Source: an uncultured Collinsella sp. (GTDB lineage: Bacteria > Actinomycetota > Coriobacteriia > Coriobacteriales > Coriobacteriaceae). From it: a DNA stretch of 63,039 bases. The notes below the pieces were generated by a model. The model worked only from the letters and a program-made list of their open reading frames with translations, made no database searches and had not been told where the DNA came from. The stretch is taken from positions 1 to 63,039 of the forward strand of contig CABUXL010000009.1 in the NCBI GenBank assembly GCA_902495525.1. Reading direction: 5' to 3'. Positions 26,918 to 36,316 of this stretch are shown here, one piece after another. The position numbers and the translations under genes were made by a program. Positions within the stretch are counted from its first letter, which is position 1; each line of letters opens with the position of its first letter.

Positions 26918-29146
26918 CTAAGCCTGGGGCACCTCACCAGTCGCCAGGATCTGCTCGAGCGCGTCCTCATCCAATACAGGCACGCCCAGCTGCTCGGCCT
27001 TGGCGAGCTTGGAGCCCGCTTTGGGGCCGGCGACCAGATAGCTCGTCTTCTTTGACACACTGCCCGAAACCTTGGCGCCAAGCACCTTGAGCGCCGCGCC
27101 CGCCTCGTCGCGGGTGCGGTTGACGAGTGTGCCGGTGAGCACGAAGGTCAGACCCGCGAGTGGCTGTGCGTCGGCAAGCTCGCCTGCCACGCCAGCGTCG
27201 GCTGCGGCTTGCGCGTGCGCGGCGCCCAAGTCGACCTCGAGCGACAGGCCCGCCTGGCGCAGGCGCTCCAGCACGGCAAGGTTCTCGGGCACGGCCAGGA
27301 ACTGCTTGACGCTCGCCGCAATCTTGGGACCGATGCCCTCGCACTCGGCAATATCCTCTTCGCTCGCCAAGATGAGCTTGTCAATCGACAGGAATCGCTC
27401 GGCGATGACCTCGCCCACGCTCTTGCCCACGTGGCGGATGCCCAGGGCAAACAGCACGCGACCGAGCGGCTGGCTCTTGGACTTGTTGAGCTCGGCGATG
27501 ATTTTCTCGGCCGTCTTGAGGCCTACCGGGATGGGGTCGCCCTTCTTGACGCCCTTTTTGCTGTTGGAGCTGGCATAGGTGCGCCCCGTGTCCAAGCCGG
27601 CGATGTCGTCAACCGTGAGCTGGTAGAAGTCCGCGACATCGTGGATCAGGCCGGCGGCGATCATCTTGTCGACGATCTCGTCGCCCAGGCCGTCGACGTC
27701 CATGCAGCCGCGGCTCACCCAGTGGAGCAGGCGCTCCTTGAGCTGCGCGGGGCAGTCGATGGACACGCAGCGGTAGGCGACCTCGCCATCCTCGTGGACA
27801 ACGGGGCTGCCGCACACGGGGCAGACCTCGGGCATGTGCCAGTCGACCGAATCGGCCGGGCGCTTATCGAGCACCGGGCCCACGACCTCGGGTATTACGT
27901 CGCCCGCCTTGTGCACGATGATGGTGTCGCCCTCGCGCACGTTTTTGCGACGGATCTCGTCGATGTTGTGCAGTGTGGCGCGCGCGATGGTGGAGCCGGC
28001 GACCGTCACCGGGTCGAACTCGGCGACCGGCGTGAGCACACCGGTGCGGCCCACCTGGATGCGAATTTCGCGCAGGACGGTCTGCTTTTCCTCGGGCGGG
28101 AACTTAAAGGCAATGGCCCAGCGCGGCGCGCGGGCGGTAAAGCCCAGGTCGAGCTGCTGCTGGAAGCTGTCGACCTTTACGACCACGCCGTCGATGTCGT
28201 AATCCAGGTCGCCGCGGTGCTCGAGCGCCTGGGCACAGAACTCGTGGACCTCGGCCGGCGTGGCGCAACGGGCAACGTTGGGGTTGACGCTAAAGCCGGC
28301 GCTGCGCAGCCAGTCCAGAAACTCGCGCTGGCTGTGGACGTGCAGCGGGTCGGTATCGGCGATGGCGTAGATAAAGGTGGCCAGATCGCGGCGTGCTGTG
28401 ACCTTGGGATCCTTTTGGCGCAGGCTGCCGGCGGCGGCGTTGCGCGGGTTGGCGAAGGGGTCGCGGCCCTCGGCATCGGCCTCTTCATTCAGGCGGACAA
28501 AGCTGCCCTTGGGCATATAGACCTCGCCGCGTACCTCGATGGTGCGCTCGCGGTCGGCGCCCATGTGGGCGAGCGCCGGCTCGGACAGGTGCATGGGCAC
28601 ATCCTTGATGGTGCGCACGTTGAGCGACACGTCCTCGCCCGTGGTGCCATCGCCGCGCGTGGCCGCGCGCACGAAGGTGCCGTTTTGGTAGGTAAGCGCC
28701 ACGCCCAGACCGTCAATCTTGAGCTCGCAGGTATAGGTGACGCTGCCGGCGCCGAGCGCATCCTCGGTGCGCTGGAGCCACGCGTCGAGCTCGTCCAGAT
28801 CCATGGCATCGTCCATGGAATACATGCGTGCCATGTGCGTGACCGGCGTAAACTGCTCGCTCACGTACCCGCCCACGCGCTGGGTATAGCTGTCGGGCGT
28901 CACCAGGTCGGGGTAGGTGGCCTCAATTTCCTGCAGCTCAACGAGCATCTTGTCAAAGGCGGCGTCCGTGATCTCGGGCGCATCGAGCATGTAGTAGCGA
29001 TAGGCGTGGTAATCGAGCTCGTGGCGCAGCTCGGCCGCGCGCGCTGCCGCCTGGGCACGGGCATCGGCCGGTGCGGCGGCATCCGCGCTCGCGGGCGTTT
29101 CGGTATCGATGTCCACGCCGTCACCAAACAGGCTCGATTGCTCCAT
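26918..29146 (-). CDS. ligA: NAD-dependent DNA ligase
   Basis: 742 aa, slightly long. Adenylation domain with the KxDG motif (CELKIDGLG), OB fold, four-Cys zinc finger (CPVCGSPV...CVSIDCPAQ), helix-hairpin-helix repeats and a C-terminal BRCT domain (GLTFVLTGTL). An N-terminal 30-residue Asp/Ala-rich extension precedes the conserved Ia helix region. ATG with AAGGAG upstream. Seals nicks in replication and repair. Confidence 0.96.
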   Translation of the reverse strand: MEQSSLFGDGVDIDTETPASADAAAPADARAQAAARAAELRHELDYHAYRYYMLDAPEITDAAFDKMLVELQEIEATYPDLVTPDSYTQRVGGYVSEQFTPVTHMARMYSMDDAMDLDELDAWLQRTEDALGAGSVTYTCELKIDGLGVALTYQNGTFVRAATRGDGTTGEDVSLNVRTIKDVPMHLSEPALAHMGADRERTIEVRGEVYMPKGSFVRLNEEADAEGRDPFANPRNAAAGSLRQKDPKVTARRDLATFIYAIADTDPLHVHSQREFLDWLRSAGFSVNPNVARCATPAEVHEFCAQALEHRGDLDYDIDGVVVKVDSFQQQLDLGFTARAPRWAIAFKFPPEEKQTVLREIRIQVGRTGVLTPVAEFDPVTVAGSTIARATLHNIDEIRRKNVREGDTIIVHKAGDVIPEVVGPVLDKRPADSVDWHMPEVCPVCGSPVVHEDGEVAYRCVSIDCPAQLKERLLHWVSRGCMDVDGLGDEIVDKMIAAGLIHDVADFYQLTVDDIAGLDTGRTYASSNSKKGVKKGDPIPVGLKTAEKIIAELNKSKSQPLGRVLFALGIRHVGKSVGEVIAERFLSIDKLILASEEDIAECEGIGPKIAASVKQFLAVPENLAVLERLRQAGLSLEVDLGAAHAQAAADAGVAGELADAQPLAGLTFVLTGTLVNRTRDEAGAALKVLGAKVSGSVSKKTSYLVAGPKAGSKLAKAEQLGVPVLDEDALEQILATGEVPQA

Positions 29147-29291
29147 AGCGGCACTCCTTCGCTCGATTTCAAACGGATACTAGAGTACCACCGGTCGCAA
29201 CGGGGTCGAATAGCCCTTTCGAACCGCACCGAATCGGCAGCCGCCAGACCGGGGTGGGTCGCGCAATCAAACCATGCTCTTATCAGCTCTA

Positions 29292-29323
29292 AATGACCCG
29301 TTTTCCTCCGTCCCCAACGGATC
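29292..29323. repeat. Dispersed repeat, family E (copy 2)
   Basis: Reverse complement of the 22550-22581 element with two base differences. Its ends (GATCCG.../...CGG.TC) can pair, so it is also a hairpin. Lies in the 248-base gap between ligA and htrA. Confidence 0.7.
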
Positions 29324-29332
29324 AATAAGTAG

Positions 29333-29368
29333 AGAGGGGCTGTCCCGCGTTGATGGGACAGCCCCTCT
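29333..29368 (-). terminator. Terminator downstream of htrA
   Basis: AGAGGGGCTGTCCC pairs perfectly with GGGACAGCCCCTCT over 14 bp with an 8-nt loop, 27 bases after the htrA stop. The minus-strand tail is T-rich (TCTACTTATT). Confidence 0.75.
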
Positions 29369-29394
29369 GGCATCGGTATGTGCGATACGGCTCG

Positions 29395-30849
<1,455 letters not shown>

Positions 30850-30878
30850 AGCTGCGATCCTTTCGTCGAATAACCAAA

Positions 30879-30902
30879 GGCCCGCCAAACATGTGGCGGG
30901 CC
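30879..30902 (-). terminator. Terminator-like hairpin upstream of htrA
   Basis: GGCCCGCCA/TGGCGGGCC with a 6-nt loop, followed on the minus strand by TTTGGTTATT, only 30 bases before the htrA ATG. It either ends the glnA-regulator transcript or sits in the htrA leader as an attenuator. Confidence 0.55.
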
Positions 30903-31016
30903 ATCATTGTTCACGTTGAGTTGTACCCCAATATGCGGGTGCACGTGTATGAGAACGCAATCTTTTAGGAAGGCTTAAGTTCTGCTGCAGGCCCAAAAGG
31001 ACCCGGCCTACGGCAA

Positions 31017-31050
31017 AACCACCACAAAGGTGCCTATCCCCTTTGTGGTG
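31017..31050. repeat. Dispersed hairpin, family B (copy 5)
   Basis: AACCACCACAAAGGTGCC with a CCCCTTTGTGGTG partner arm, 5 bases beyond the stop codon of the GlnR-type regulator gene. Confidence 0.8.
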
Positions 31051-31055
31051 AAAAG

Positions 31056-31718
31056 CTAGTCCTTAAACAGATAGCCCACGCCGCGGACGGTGGTGATGTG
31101 CGCCGCGATCTGCGGACCCACCTTGGAGCGGATGCGTCGAATGTGCACGTCGACGGTGCGCGTGCCGCCGCAGTACTCAAAGCCCCACACGCGGTGCAGC
31201 AGCACCTCGCGGCTGTAGGCGCGGTTGGGGTGCGTCGCCAAAAAGCTCAGCAGCGAGTACTCCATCAGCGTCAGGTCGATAGGCTCGTTATCGAGCGTCA
31301 CCTGGTAGGTAGCCAGGTTAATCTCGAGGTTATCGATGTTGAGCACATCGTCGGCGGTGACGGTCTCCTCCTCGCCCATCAAGCGCTGCGCGCGAGCCTT
31401 GAGCTCGTTGGGCGTCGCCGTGGGGCATACAAAGTCGGCATGCGCGTGATTGGGCAGGCGCAGGGTGCCAAGGGCCTCGTCGTCGACGATCACCAGCATG
31501 GGGACGCCGCCACGATCGTCAAGCCACTTGGCGATCTGATCGATGCGGTCGCTGCGGATGCCATCGGAATCGAGAATCAGCAGGTCAAAGTCGTGCGCCG
31601 CAGTCGGCGAATCGGGGGTGGCCAGGCTCACCTCGACACCCAGGGTGGTCGTCAAGCTGCGGGCAAACTCGTGGAAGCGCGTCGTGCGCGCCATGAACAG
31701 GGCACTCTTTTCGGACAT
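31056..31718 (-). CDS. GlnR-type orphan OmpR-family regulator
   Basis: 220 aa. The C-terminal OmpR/PhoB winged helix is clear (LTLMEYSLLSFLATHPNRAYSREVLLHRVWGFEY, GGTRTVDVHIRRIRSK, VRGVGYLF). The receiver-like N-terminus lacks the acidic pair at its start and the Lys near its end, so it should not be phosphorylated normally, as in actinobacterial GlnR. GGAGG precedes the ATG at 31718. It follows the glutamine-synthetase-like gene by 50 bases and is probably co-transcribed. A GlnR-like box lies before that gene. The nitrogen role is inferred. Confidence 0.7.
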   Translation of the reverse strand: MSEKSALFMARTTRFHEFARSLTTTLGVEVSLATPDSPTAAHDFDLLILDSDGIRSDRIDQIAKWLDDRGGVPMLVIVDDEALGTLRLPNHAHADFVCPTATPNELKARAQRLMGEEETVTADDVLNIDNLEINLATYQVTLDNEPIDLTLMEYSLLSFLATHPNRAYSREVLLHRVWGFEYCGGTRTVDVHIRRIRSKVGPQIAAHITTVRGVGYLFKD

Positions 31719-31768
31719 ATCGGCCTCCAAAGAAATGAGCTCAATCGTACTGGAACAAGCCAGCGCGA

Positions 31769-33106
31769 TTAGGAGTTCGCCAGGTAGTGCTTGATCTCCC
31801 ACTCGGTGATCGTAGACTCAAATTTATGCCACTCGTCGCGCTTCTTTTTGAGGAAGAAGCTGTGGATGTGCTCGCCGAGGGCATCCTTCATAAACTGCGA
31901 GTCCTCAAACACGTCGAGCGCCTCTTTGAGCGAGCGCGGCAGCGGCGTGTAGCCGGCCTCGACCATCTGACGGTCGGTGAGCTTGAGTGTCTCGGCCGTG
32001 GCCTCGGGCGGGAGCTCCAGCTTGCGCTCGATGCCGTCCAGACCAGCCGCCAGCGTGACGGCGTTGACCAGGTACGGGTTGGCCATGGGGTCGGGGCTGC
32101 GAAGCTCGATGCGCGTGGACAGCTGCTTGCCGGGCTTGTAGACCGGGATGCGGACCATACTCGCGCGGTTGCGCAGGCCCCACGTGGCGTACTGCGGCAC
32201 GGAGTCGCCACCCGTGGTGATGCGCTTGTACGAGTTGACCGTGGGGTTGGTGATGGCGCTGATCTCGCGCGCGTGCGCCAGGATGCCGGCCATGTAGTGC
32301 TTGGCGATATCGGAGAGGTGATACTTCTCGTCGTCCTCGCCCCAAAAGACGTTGTTGCCGTCGTGGTCGAATAGCGACTGGCACAGGAACATAGCGCTGC
32401 CGTCCTCGCCCGCCAACGGCTTGGGCATAAAGGAGGCGTGGCAACCGCTCTCGTAGGCCTGCTGCTTAATGATGAGTTTGGCCGTGGTGATGGCGTCGGA
32501 CATGCTCAGGGCCTCGGCGTGGCGCAGGCTCATGCCGTGCTGCGAGCGGCCGGCGGCATGGAAGGTGTACTCCACGGGCACGGACATCTTCTCCAGCGTG
32601 AGGACTGTGTTGCGACGCAGGTCGCGAGCGGCATCGCTCACCGAAAGGTCGAAGTAGCCCACGTTGTCGAGCGGCTCGGGGGTGTGCTCGTCGGGGAAGT
32701 AGTAATACTCCAGCTCGGCGCCCACGTTGAGCAGATAGCCGGCCTTCTCGGCCTTATAGAACATGCGGCGCAGGGCATCGCGCGGATCGCCGGCGAAGGG
32801 CTTGCGGTCGGGGGTGCACACATCGCAGAACACGCGGGCGACGCCGTTATGGCTCGGACGCCACGGCAGGATCTGGAAGGTCGAAGCATCGGGAAACGCC
32901 AGCATGTCGGCTTCCTCGGGCGTGGCAAAGCCCTCGATGGCGGAGCCGTCAAAGCCAATACCCTCCTCAAAAGCGACCTCGAGGTCCTCGGGGCTAATGG
33001 CAAAGTTCTTGAGGCGGCCGAGAATGTCGACAAACCACAGACGTACAAAGCGGATGTCGCGCTGCTCTACGGAGCGGAGTACGTAATCGATGTTCTGCTG
33101 GTTCAT
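31769..33106 (-). CDS. Glutamine-synthetase-like protein with altered active site
   Basis: 445 aa, type I glutamine synthetase fold and length. Conserved: FDGSAIEGF (beta-grasp), GAELEYYYF (E131, E133), FMPKP, NPTVNSYKR, NRASMVRIP and TRIELRS. Changed relative to the canonical enzyme: HHEVA..QHE is FHAAGRSQHG (A184 and G191 replace two metal-binding Glu), GSGMH is GSAMF (F240 for the metal/ATP His), and the flap GYEAP is GGDSVP. No adenylylation motif. These changes should abolish ordinary Mg-dependent catalysis, so it may be a pseudoenzyme, a sensor or a ligase with other chemistry. Codons were checked in the nucleotide sequence for the 184-191 and 236-242 segments. Confidence 0.85.
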   Translation of the reverse strand: MNQQNIDYVLRSVEQRDIRFVRLWFVDILGRLKNFAISPEDLEVAFEEGIGFDGSAIEGFATPEEADMLAFPDASTFQILPWRPSHNGVARVFCDVCTPDRKPFAGDPRDALRRMFYKAEKAGYLLNVGAELEYYYFPDEHTPEPLDNVGYFDLSVSDAARDLRRNTVLTLEKMSVPVEYTFHAAGRSQHGMSLRHAEALSMSDAITTAKLIIKQQAYESGCHASFMPKPLAGEDGSAMFLCQSLFDHDGNNVFWGEDDEKYHLSDIAKHYMAGILAHAREISAITNPTVNSYKRITTGGDSVPQYATWGLRNRASMVRIPVYKPGKQLSTRIELRSPDPMANPYLVNAVTLAAGLDGIERKLELPPEATAETLKLTDRQMVEAGYTPLPRSLKEALDVFEDSQFMKDALGEHIHSFFLKKKRDEWHKFESTITEWEIKHYLANS

Positions 33107-33153
33107 GTCGCTCCCCTTTCTTTCGGGCGGGTTTCGACTGGTCTATATCGCAG

Positions 33154-33187
33154 ATACTATCGCAGAAAAATGTTTCCGCAGGGTTAA
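33154..33187 (-). promoter_or_regulatory. Promoter of the glutamine-synthetase-like gene with GlnR-like box
   Basis: Minus strand: TTAAC-N6-GAAAC (33172-33187) fits the actinobacterial GlnR half-site arrangement (gTnAC-N6-GaAAC). A -10 TAGTAT (33154-33159) lies just downstream, so the box covers the -35 position, which has no recognisable -35 hexamer. That suits an activator-dependent promoter. Confidence 0.5.
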
Positions 33188-33232
33188 AGCGTATCAAGCG
33201 CTCAAAAAACGTGTGCGAACAGGCCGTCTGAC

Positions 33233-33727
33233 TTACGCGCGATCATAAAGGATCACTCCTTCGCGCTCGATTACCGCGGCAAGATCGTCATCAAGATGAT
33301 CACTCGAGACGAGGTCAACCTGCCTCCCGGTTTCTTTGCGCACCGCCTCACCAAACGCCGACAACGCGAAAAGGCCAAAGCCCTGATCGCGATCGACTTC
33401 GAGACGCAAGTCAATATCACTATCGGCGCGTGCCTCGCCACGGGCATACGAGCCAAAAAGAATCACGGTTTTGATGGCGGGAATCGAGCTGGCCGCCTCA
33501 CGGACGGCTGACTCAATCTGAGCAGTATCCAAAATGTCTGCGGCGACGTTTTCGCTCGCAGAGTTTTTGCCAAGTGAAGGAACAAACGGCAGCGAGCGCT
33601 CGCGCAGCATCTGCCTCATAAACATATTGACCGCTACAGACGAAGTCATGCCGAGTTCTTCGCATAGCTCGGCAAATGAATCTTTAATTGACGAGTCCAC
33701 TCGTACACTCAGTACAGACGCAGCCAT
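33233..33727 (-). CDS. RelB/DinJ-type antitoxin domain fused to an MNT nucleotidyltransferase
   Basis: 164 aa. Residues 1-50 match RelB/DinJ ribbon-helix-helix antitoxins (SVRVDSSIKDSFAELCEELGMTSSVAVNMFMRQML...LPF). Residues about 75-164 are a minimal nucleotidyltransferase with GSYARG (92-97) and SDIDL (D104, D106). MNT proteins normally pair with HEPN toxins and RelB/DinJ with YafQ/RelE toxins; neither partner lies nearby. An AGGAGGT ribosome-binding site precedes the ATG. A GACA-N-TGTC palindrome and a TATAAT-like sequence lie in the 42-base gap upstream, suggesting its own autoregulated promoter. Confidence 0.75.
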   Translation of the reverse strand: MAASVLSVRVDSSIKDSFAELCEELGMTSSVAVNMFMRQMLRERSLPFVPSLGKNSASENVAADILDTAQIESAVREAASSIPAIKTVILFGSYARGEARADSDIDLRLEVDRDQGFGLFALSAFGEAVRKETGRQVDLVSSDHLDDDLAAVIEREGVILYDRA

Positions 33728-33769
33728 GGATACCTCCTGTATGACATTGTCTATATATTATCACACAAA

Positions 33770-34792
33770 CTAGCACGAGGTCGAAGCGCGGTGTTCGATG
33801 TGGCCGGGGATCTCGATGCGCTTGGGGGCGAGCTTTGCGGCATCGCCCACCGTAGTGGTAACAACGTCGATACGCTCGGACAGGCGCTCGACTACGCGCT
33901 CGGCAATGGTAAGAGTGTCCTGCGCTGCCGTGGTCACACCGCCAAAGAGGACGTGGTTCCAGGGATAGTCGTCAAACGTTGCAATCTTGAGACCCGCCGG
34001 CAACGAGGGCCCCAGCTGGGCCAGCGCCTCGGTCAGGCGCAGAAAGACCAGGCCGTTGACGGCAATGAGGCCGAGCTTTTTACCCGCATAGCCGCGGATG
34101 GTCTCGTCCAGGCGACTGACACCCGTGGCGCCACCATCGGCCAGGGTGACGACCTCACCCGCAAGGCCGCGTCGCGAAAGCTCGTCGGCAAAGGCCTCGG
34201 CACGCTCGCGACGCACGGGGCTGTCATCGCTTGCCTCGGTGAGCAGGCACAGGCGCTCGCTGCCCGCGACAGCCAAGGCGTCTACCAGGCCGGCGACCAG
34301 CTCACGGTTGTTGGAGGTCACCAGATCGACACCGCCGTCGGCAACATCGCGGTCGAGCAGCACAACGGGCAGACGCCCCGCTGCCGCGGCGATCGCCTCG
34401 TCATTGCCTCCGCAGGTGTTGACGACCAGGCCGTCCACACCGGCATCGATAAGTCTGGTGAGCGACTCTGCTTCCTTGGCGGAATCATTGCCGCTAATGG
34501 CAGTCATAAGCGAGCAGCCGCGCGCGGCGGCACTAGCGGAAAGCCCTTCGAGCATGGCGCTGGAGAACGGGTTAGCAATGTCGGCCAAGATCACGCCGAT
34601 GAGGTTGGTACGCGAACTGCGCAGATTGCGCGCGGCGGCACGTGGACGATAGCCGGTGCGCTCGATAACTGCCGCGATGCGAGCACGGGTTTCCTCGGTC
34701 ATCTGCCCGGGGCGGTTGTTGAGATAGCGCGAGACCGTGGCCGGGCTCACGCCCGCCTCGGCAGCAATGTCCTTAATCCTCATCTGCGCCAT
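33770..34792 (-). CDS. LacI family regulator, KdgR-like
   Basis: 340 aa. N-terminal helix-turn-helix (IKDIAAEAGVSPATVSRYLNNRPGQMTEETR) plus hinge helix and periplasmic-binding-protein-like sensor (GVILADIANPFSSAMLEG). Divergent from kdgK-eda, with two AAACCGATTTCG repeats in the shared intergenic region. It most likely represses KDG metabolism with KDG or a related acid as inducer (inference). The ATG at 34792 has GGGGTG upstream; the frame is open to 34840. Confidence 0.85.
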   Translation of the reverse strand: MAQMRIKDIAAEAGVSPATVSRYLNNRPGQMTEETRARIAAVIERTGYRPRAAARNLRSSRTNLIGVILADIANPFSSAMLEGLSASAAARGCSLMTAISGNDSAKEAESLTRLIDAGVDGLVVNTCGGNDEAIAAAAGRLPVVLLDRDVADGGVDLVTSNNRELVAGLVDALAVAGSERLCLLTEASDDSPVRRERAEAFADELSRRGLAGEVVTLADGGATGVSRLDETIRGYAGKKLGLIAVNGLVFLRLTEALAQLGPSLPAGLKIATFDDYPWNHVLFGGVTTAAQDTLTIAERVVERLSERIDVVTTTVGDAAKLAPKRIEIPGHIEHRASTSC

Positions 34793-34897
34793 AGCGCACC
34801 CCGTTTCCCAATTGTCGGCAGTCTGAGCCATTTTAGGCATTTTTTTAAAAATCTCGCTTGCAAAACGCTGTAGGTGAGTATACTACAACTCGAAACG

Positions 34898-34922
34898 AAA
34901 CCGATTTCGTAAACCGATTTCG
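34898..34922. promoter_or_regulatory. Tandem operator between the LacI gene and kdgK
   Basis: AAACCGATTTCG occurs twice (34898-34909 and 34911-34922), with an ACGAAA-CCGA-TTTCGT palindrome over the first. The central CG dyad is typical of LacI-family operators; the divergent LacI protein is the obvious ligand. Confidence 0.65.
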
Positions 34923-34926
34923 GCAA

Positions 34927-34984
34927 GCGTTGGCACGGAGGTGCAAAGATGCACCCTACCGTCTTGGCACCTCCGTGCCAACGC
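34927..34984 (+). promoter_or_regulatory. Large hairpin in the kdgK leader
   Basis: GCGTTGGCACGGAGGTGC (34927-34944) pairs perfectly with 34967-34984 over 18 bp. A competing short stem GGTGC-AAAGAT-GCACC uses the inner end of the left arm. No T-run follows; the kdgK ribosome-binding site starts 26 bases later. Confidence 0.6.
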
Positions 34985-35027
34985 CATATCAAAGGTGTAC
35001 GCACGAGCAAGAAGGAGCTGCGCGACC

Positions 35028-36062
35028 ATGGGTAAAACGGTTCTTACCTTCGGCGAGATCATGATGAGGCTCTCGCCCAAAGACCATCTGCGCATTGAGC
35101 AGGCGACCGAGTTTGATGTCCGCTACGGCGGCGCCGAGGCCAACACCGCGCTTTCCCTGGCCTACCAGGGTGACAAGGCAGCTTACGTCTCCGTTGTCCC
35201 GGCCAACCGTCTGGGCGAGTGCGCCCTGCGTTCGCTGAAGGTCTACGACGTCGATACCTCGCGCGTCGTGCGCCAGGGCGACCGTCTTGGCTCCTATGTG
35301 TTTGAGGTCGGCGCCTCGCAGCGCGGCAACGGCTGCGTCTACGACCGCAAGTACTCTGCCATCAACATGGCCAAGCGCGACGTCTTTGACTGGGACGAGA
35401 TCCTCAAGGGTGTCGATGTCTTTTACTTCTCCGGCGTGACGCCCGCCGTCTCCGACGAGATGGCCGCCGCCTGCAAGGATGCCCTCACCGCCTGCCGCGC
35501 CAAAGGCATCACCACCGTGTGCGACGTGAACTATCGCGGCAAGATGTGGTCGCCCGAGAAGTCGCAGGCCACCATGAAGGAACTCCTGCCGCTCGTTGAC
35601 ATCTGCATTGCCAACGACGAGGACGCTCCTGCCGGCCTCGGTATGACCTGCGTCTCCGGCTCCCTTGCCCACGGCATCGAGGAGCGCGACACCTACGTCG
35701 AGATGGCCCGTCAGATCTGCGCCGAGTACGGTTGCAAGAAGGTCGCCTCGGTCGTCCGCAACATCTCCTGCGTCGAGCGCTCCATTTGGATGGGCATGCT
35801 CTTTGACGCCGAGAGCGGCGAGCACTGGTTCTCCCCTGCTCACGACGTGCACGTGCTCGAGGGCGTTGCCGCCGGCGACGCTTTCAACGCCGGCCTCGTC
35901 CATGCCCTCATCAACGACTTTGACCCGCAAGACGCCGTCAACTACGCCATCGCGGCCTCGATCCTCAAGCTCACTATCAAGGGCGATTCCAACCTGGTAA
36001 CCGCAGACGAGATCGCAGCCGTGGCATCCGCCGCCGACGGTGGCACCCGCGTCGCGCGCTAA
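35028..36062 (+). CDS. kdgK: 2-keto-3-deoxygluconate kinase (PfkB family)
   Basis: 344 aa. Phosphorylates KDG to KDPG with ATP in the cytoplasm. PfkB signatures: GGAEANTA near residue 35 and the ATP/catalytic motif GVAAGDAFNAG near the C-terminus. ATG at 35028 with AAGGAG upstream; the frame is open earlier but covers the leader hairpin. First gene of kdgK-eda, facing a LacI regulator. The pair connects both uronate branches to central metabolism. Confidence 0.9.
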   Translation: MGKTVLTFGEIMMRLSPKDHLRIEQATEFDVRYGGAEANTALSLAYQGDKAAYVSVVPANRLGECALRSLKVYDVDTSRVVRQGDRLGSYVFEVGASQRGNGCVYDRKYSAINMAKRDVFDWDEILKGVDVFYFSGVTPAVSDEMAAACKDALTACRAKGITTVCDVNYRGKMWSPEKSQATMKELLPLVDICIANDEDAPAGLGMTCVSGSLAHGIEERDTYVEMARQICAEYGCKKVASVVRNISCVERSIWMGMLFDAESGEHWFSPAHDVHVLEGVAAGDAFNAGLVHALINDFDPQDAVNYAIAASILKLTIKGDSNLVTADEIAAVASAADGGTRVAR

Positions 36063-36194
36063 GCCATCCCCATTCCGCGGGCCGCAGCTTTCCATACCCA
36101 TATCTCTGCAGCCCGCTCCCCGATTCCTCCGGCCAGGTAGAACCACTTAGTCCCATTCCGGTTTTGTCTGGCATTCCTTCACGACTGGCCTCGT

Positions 36195-36256
36195 AGCCGG
36201 TTCCGAAATTGCTTGTGACCCAAGCAGTGCCTCCGATAACCAATCCGGAACCGGCT
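36195..36256 (+). promoter_or_regulatory. Inverted repeat between kdgK and eda
   Basis: AGCCGGTTCCG (36195-36205) pairs with CGGAACCGGCT (36246-36256), with an inner GCTTG-TGACC-CAAGC stem. It lies in the 254-base gap before eda and could control read-through or carry a promoter/operator. Confidence 0.5.
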
Positions 36257-36316
36257 CATGGCCAATCTTCTTTGGCAATCACGCGCCCGTGCGCGCCTCA
36301 CATCGAAAGGAACACT

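Noticed and set aside
33107..33232. A HEPN toxin gene next to the MNT fusion
   Set aside because: The 126-base gap contains only the promoter of the GS-like gene; no frame of sufficient length exists.
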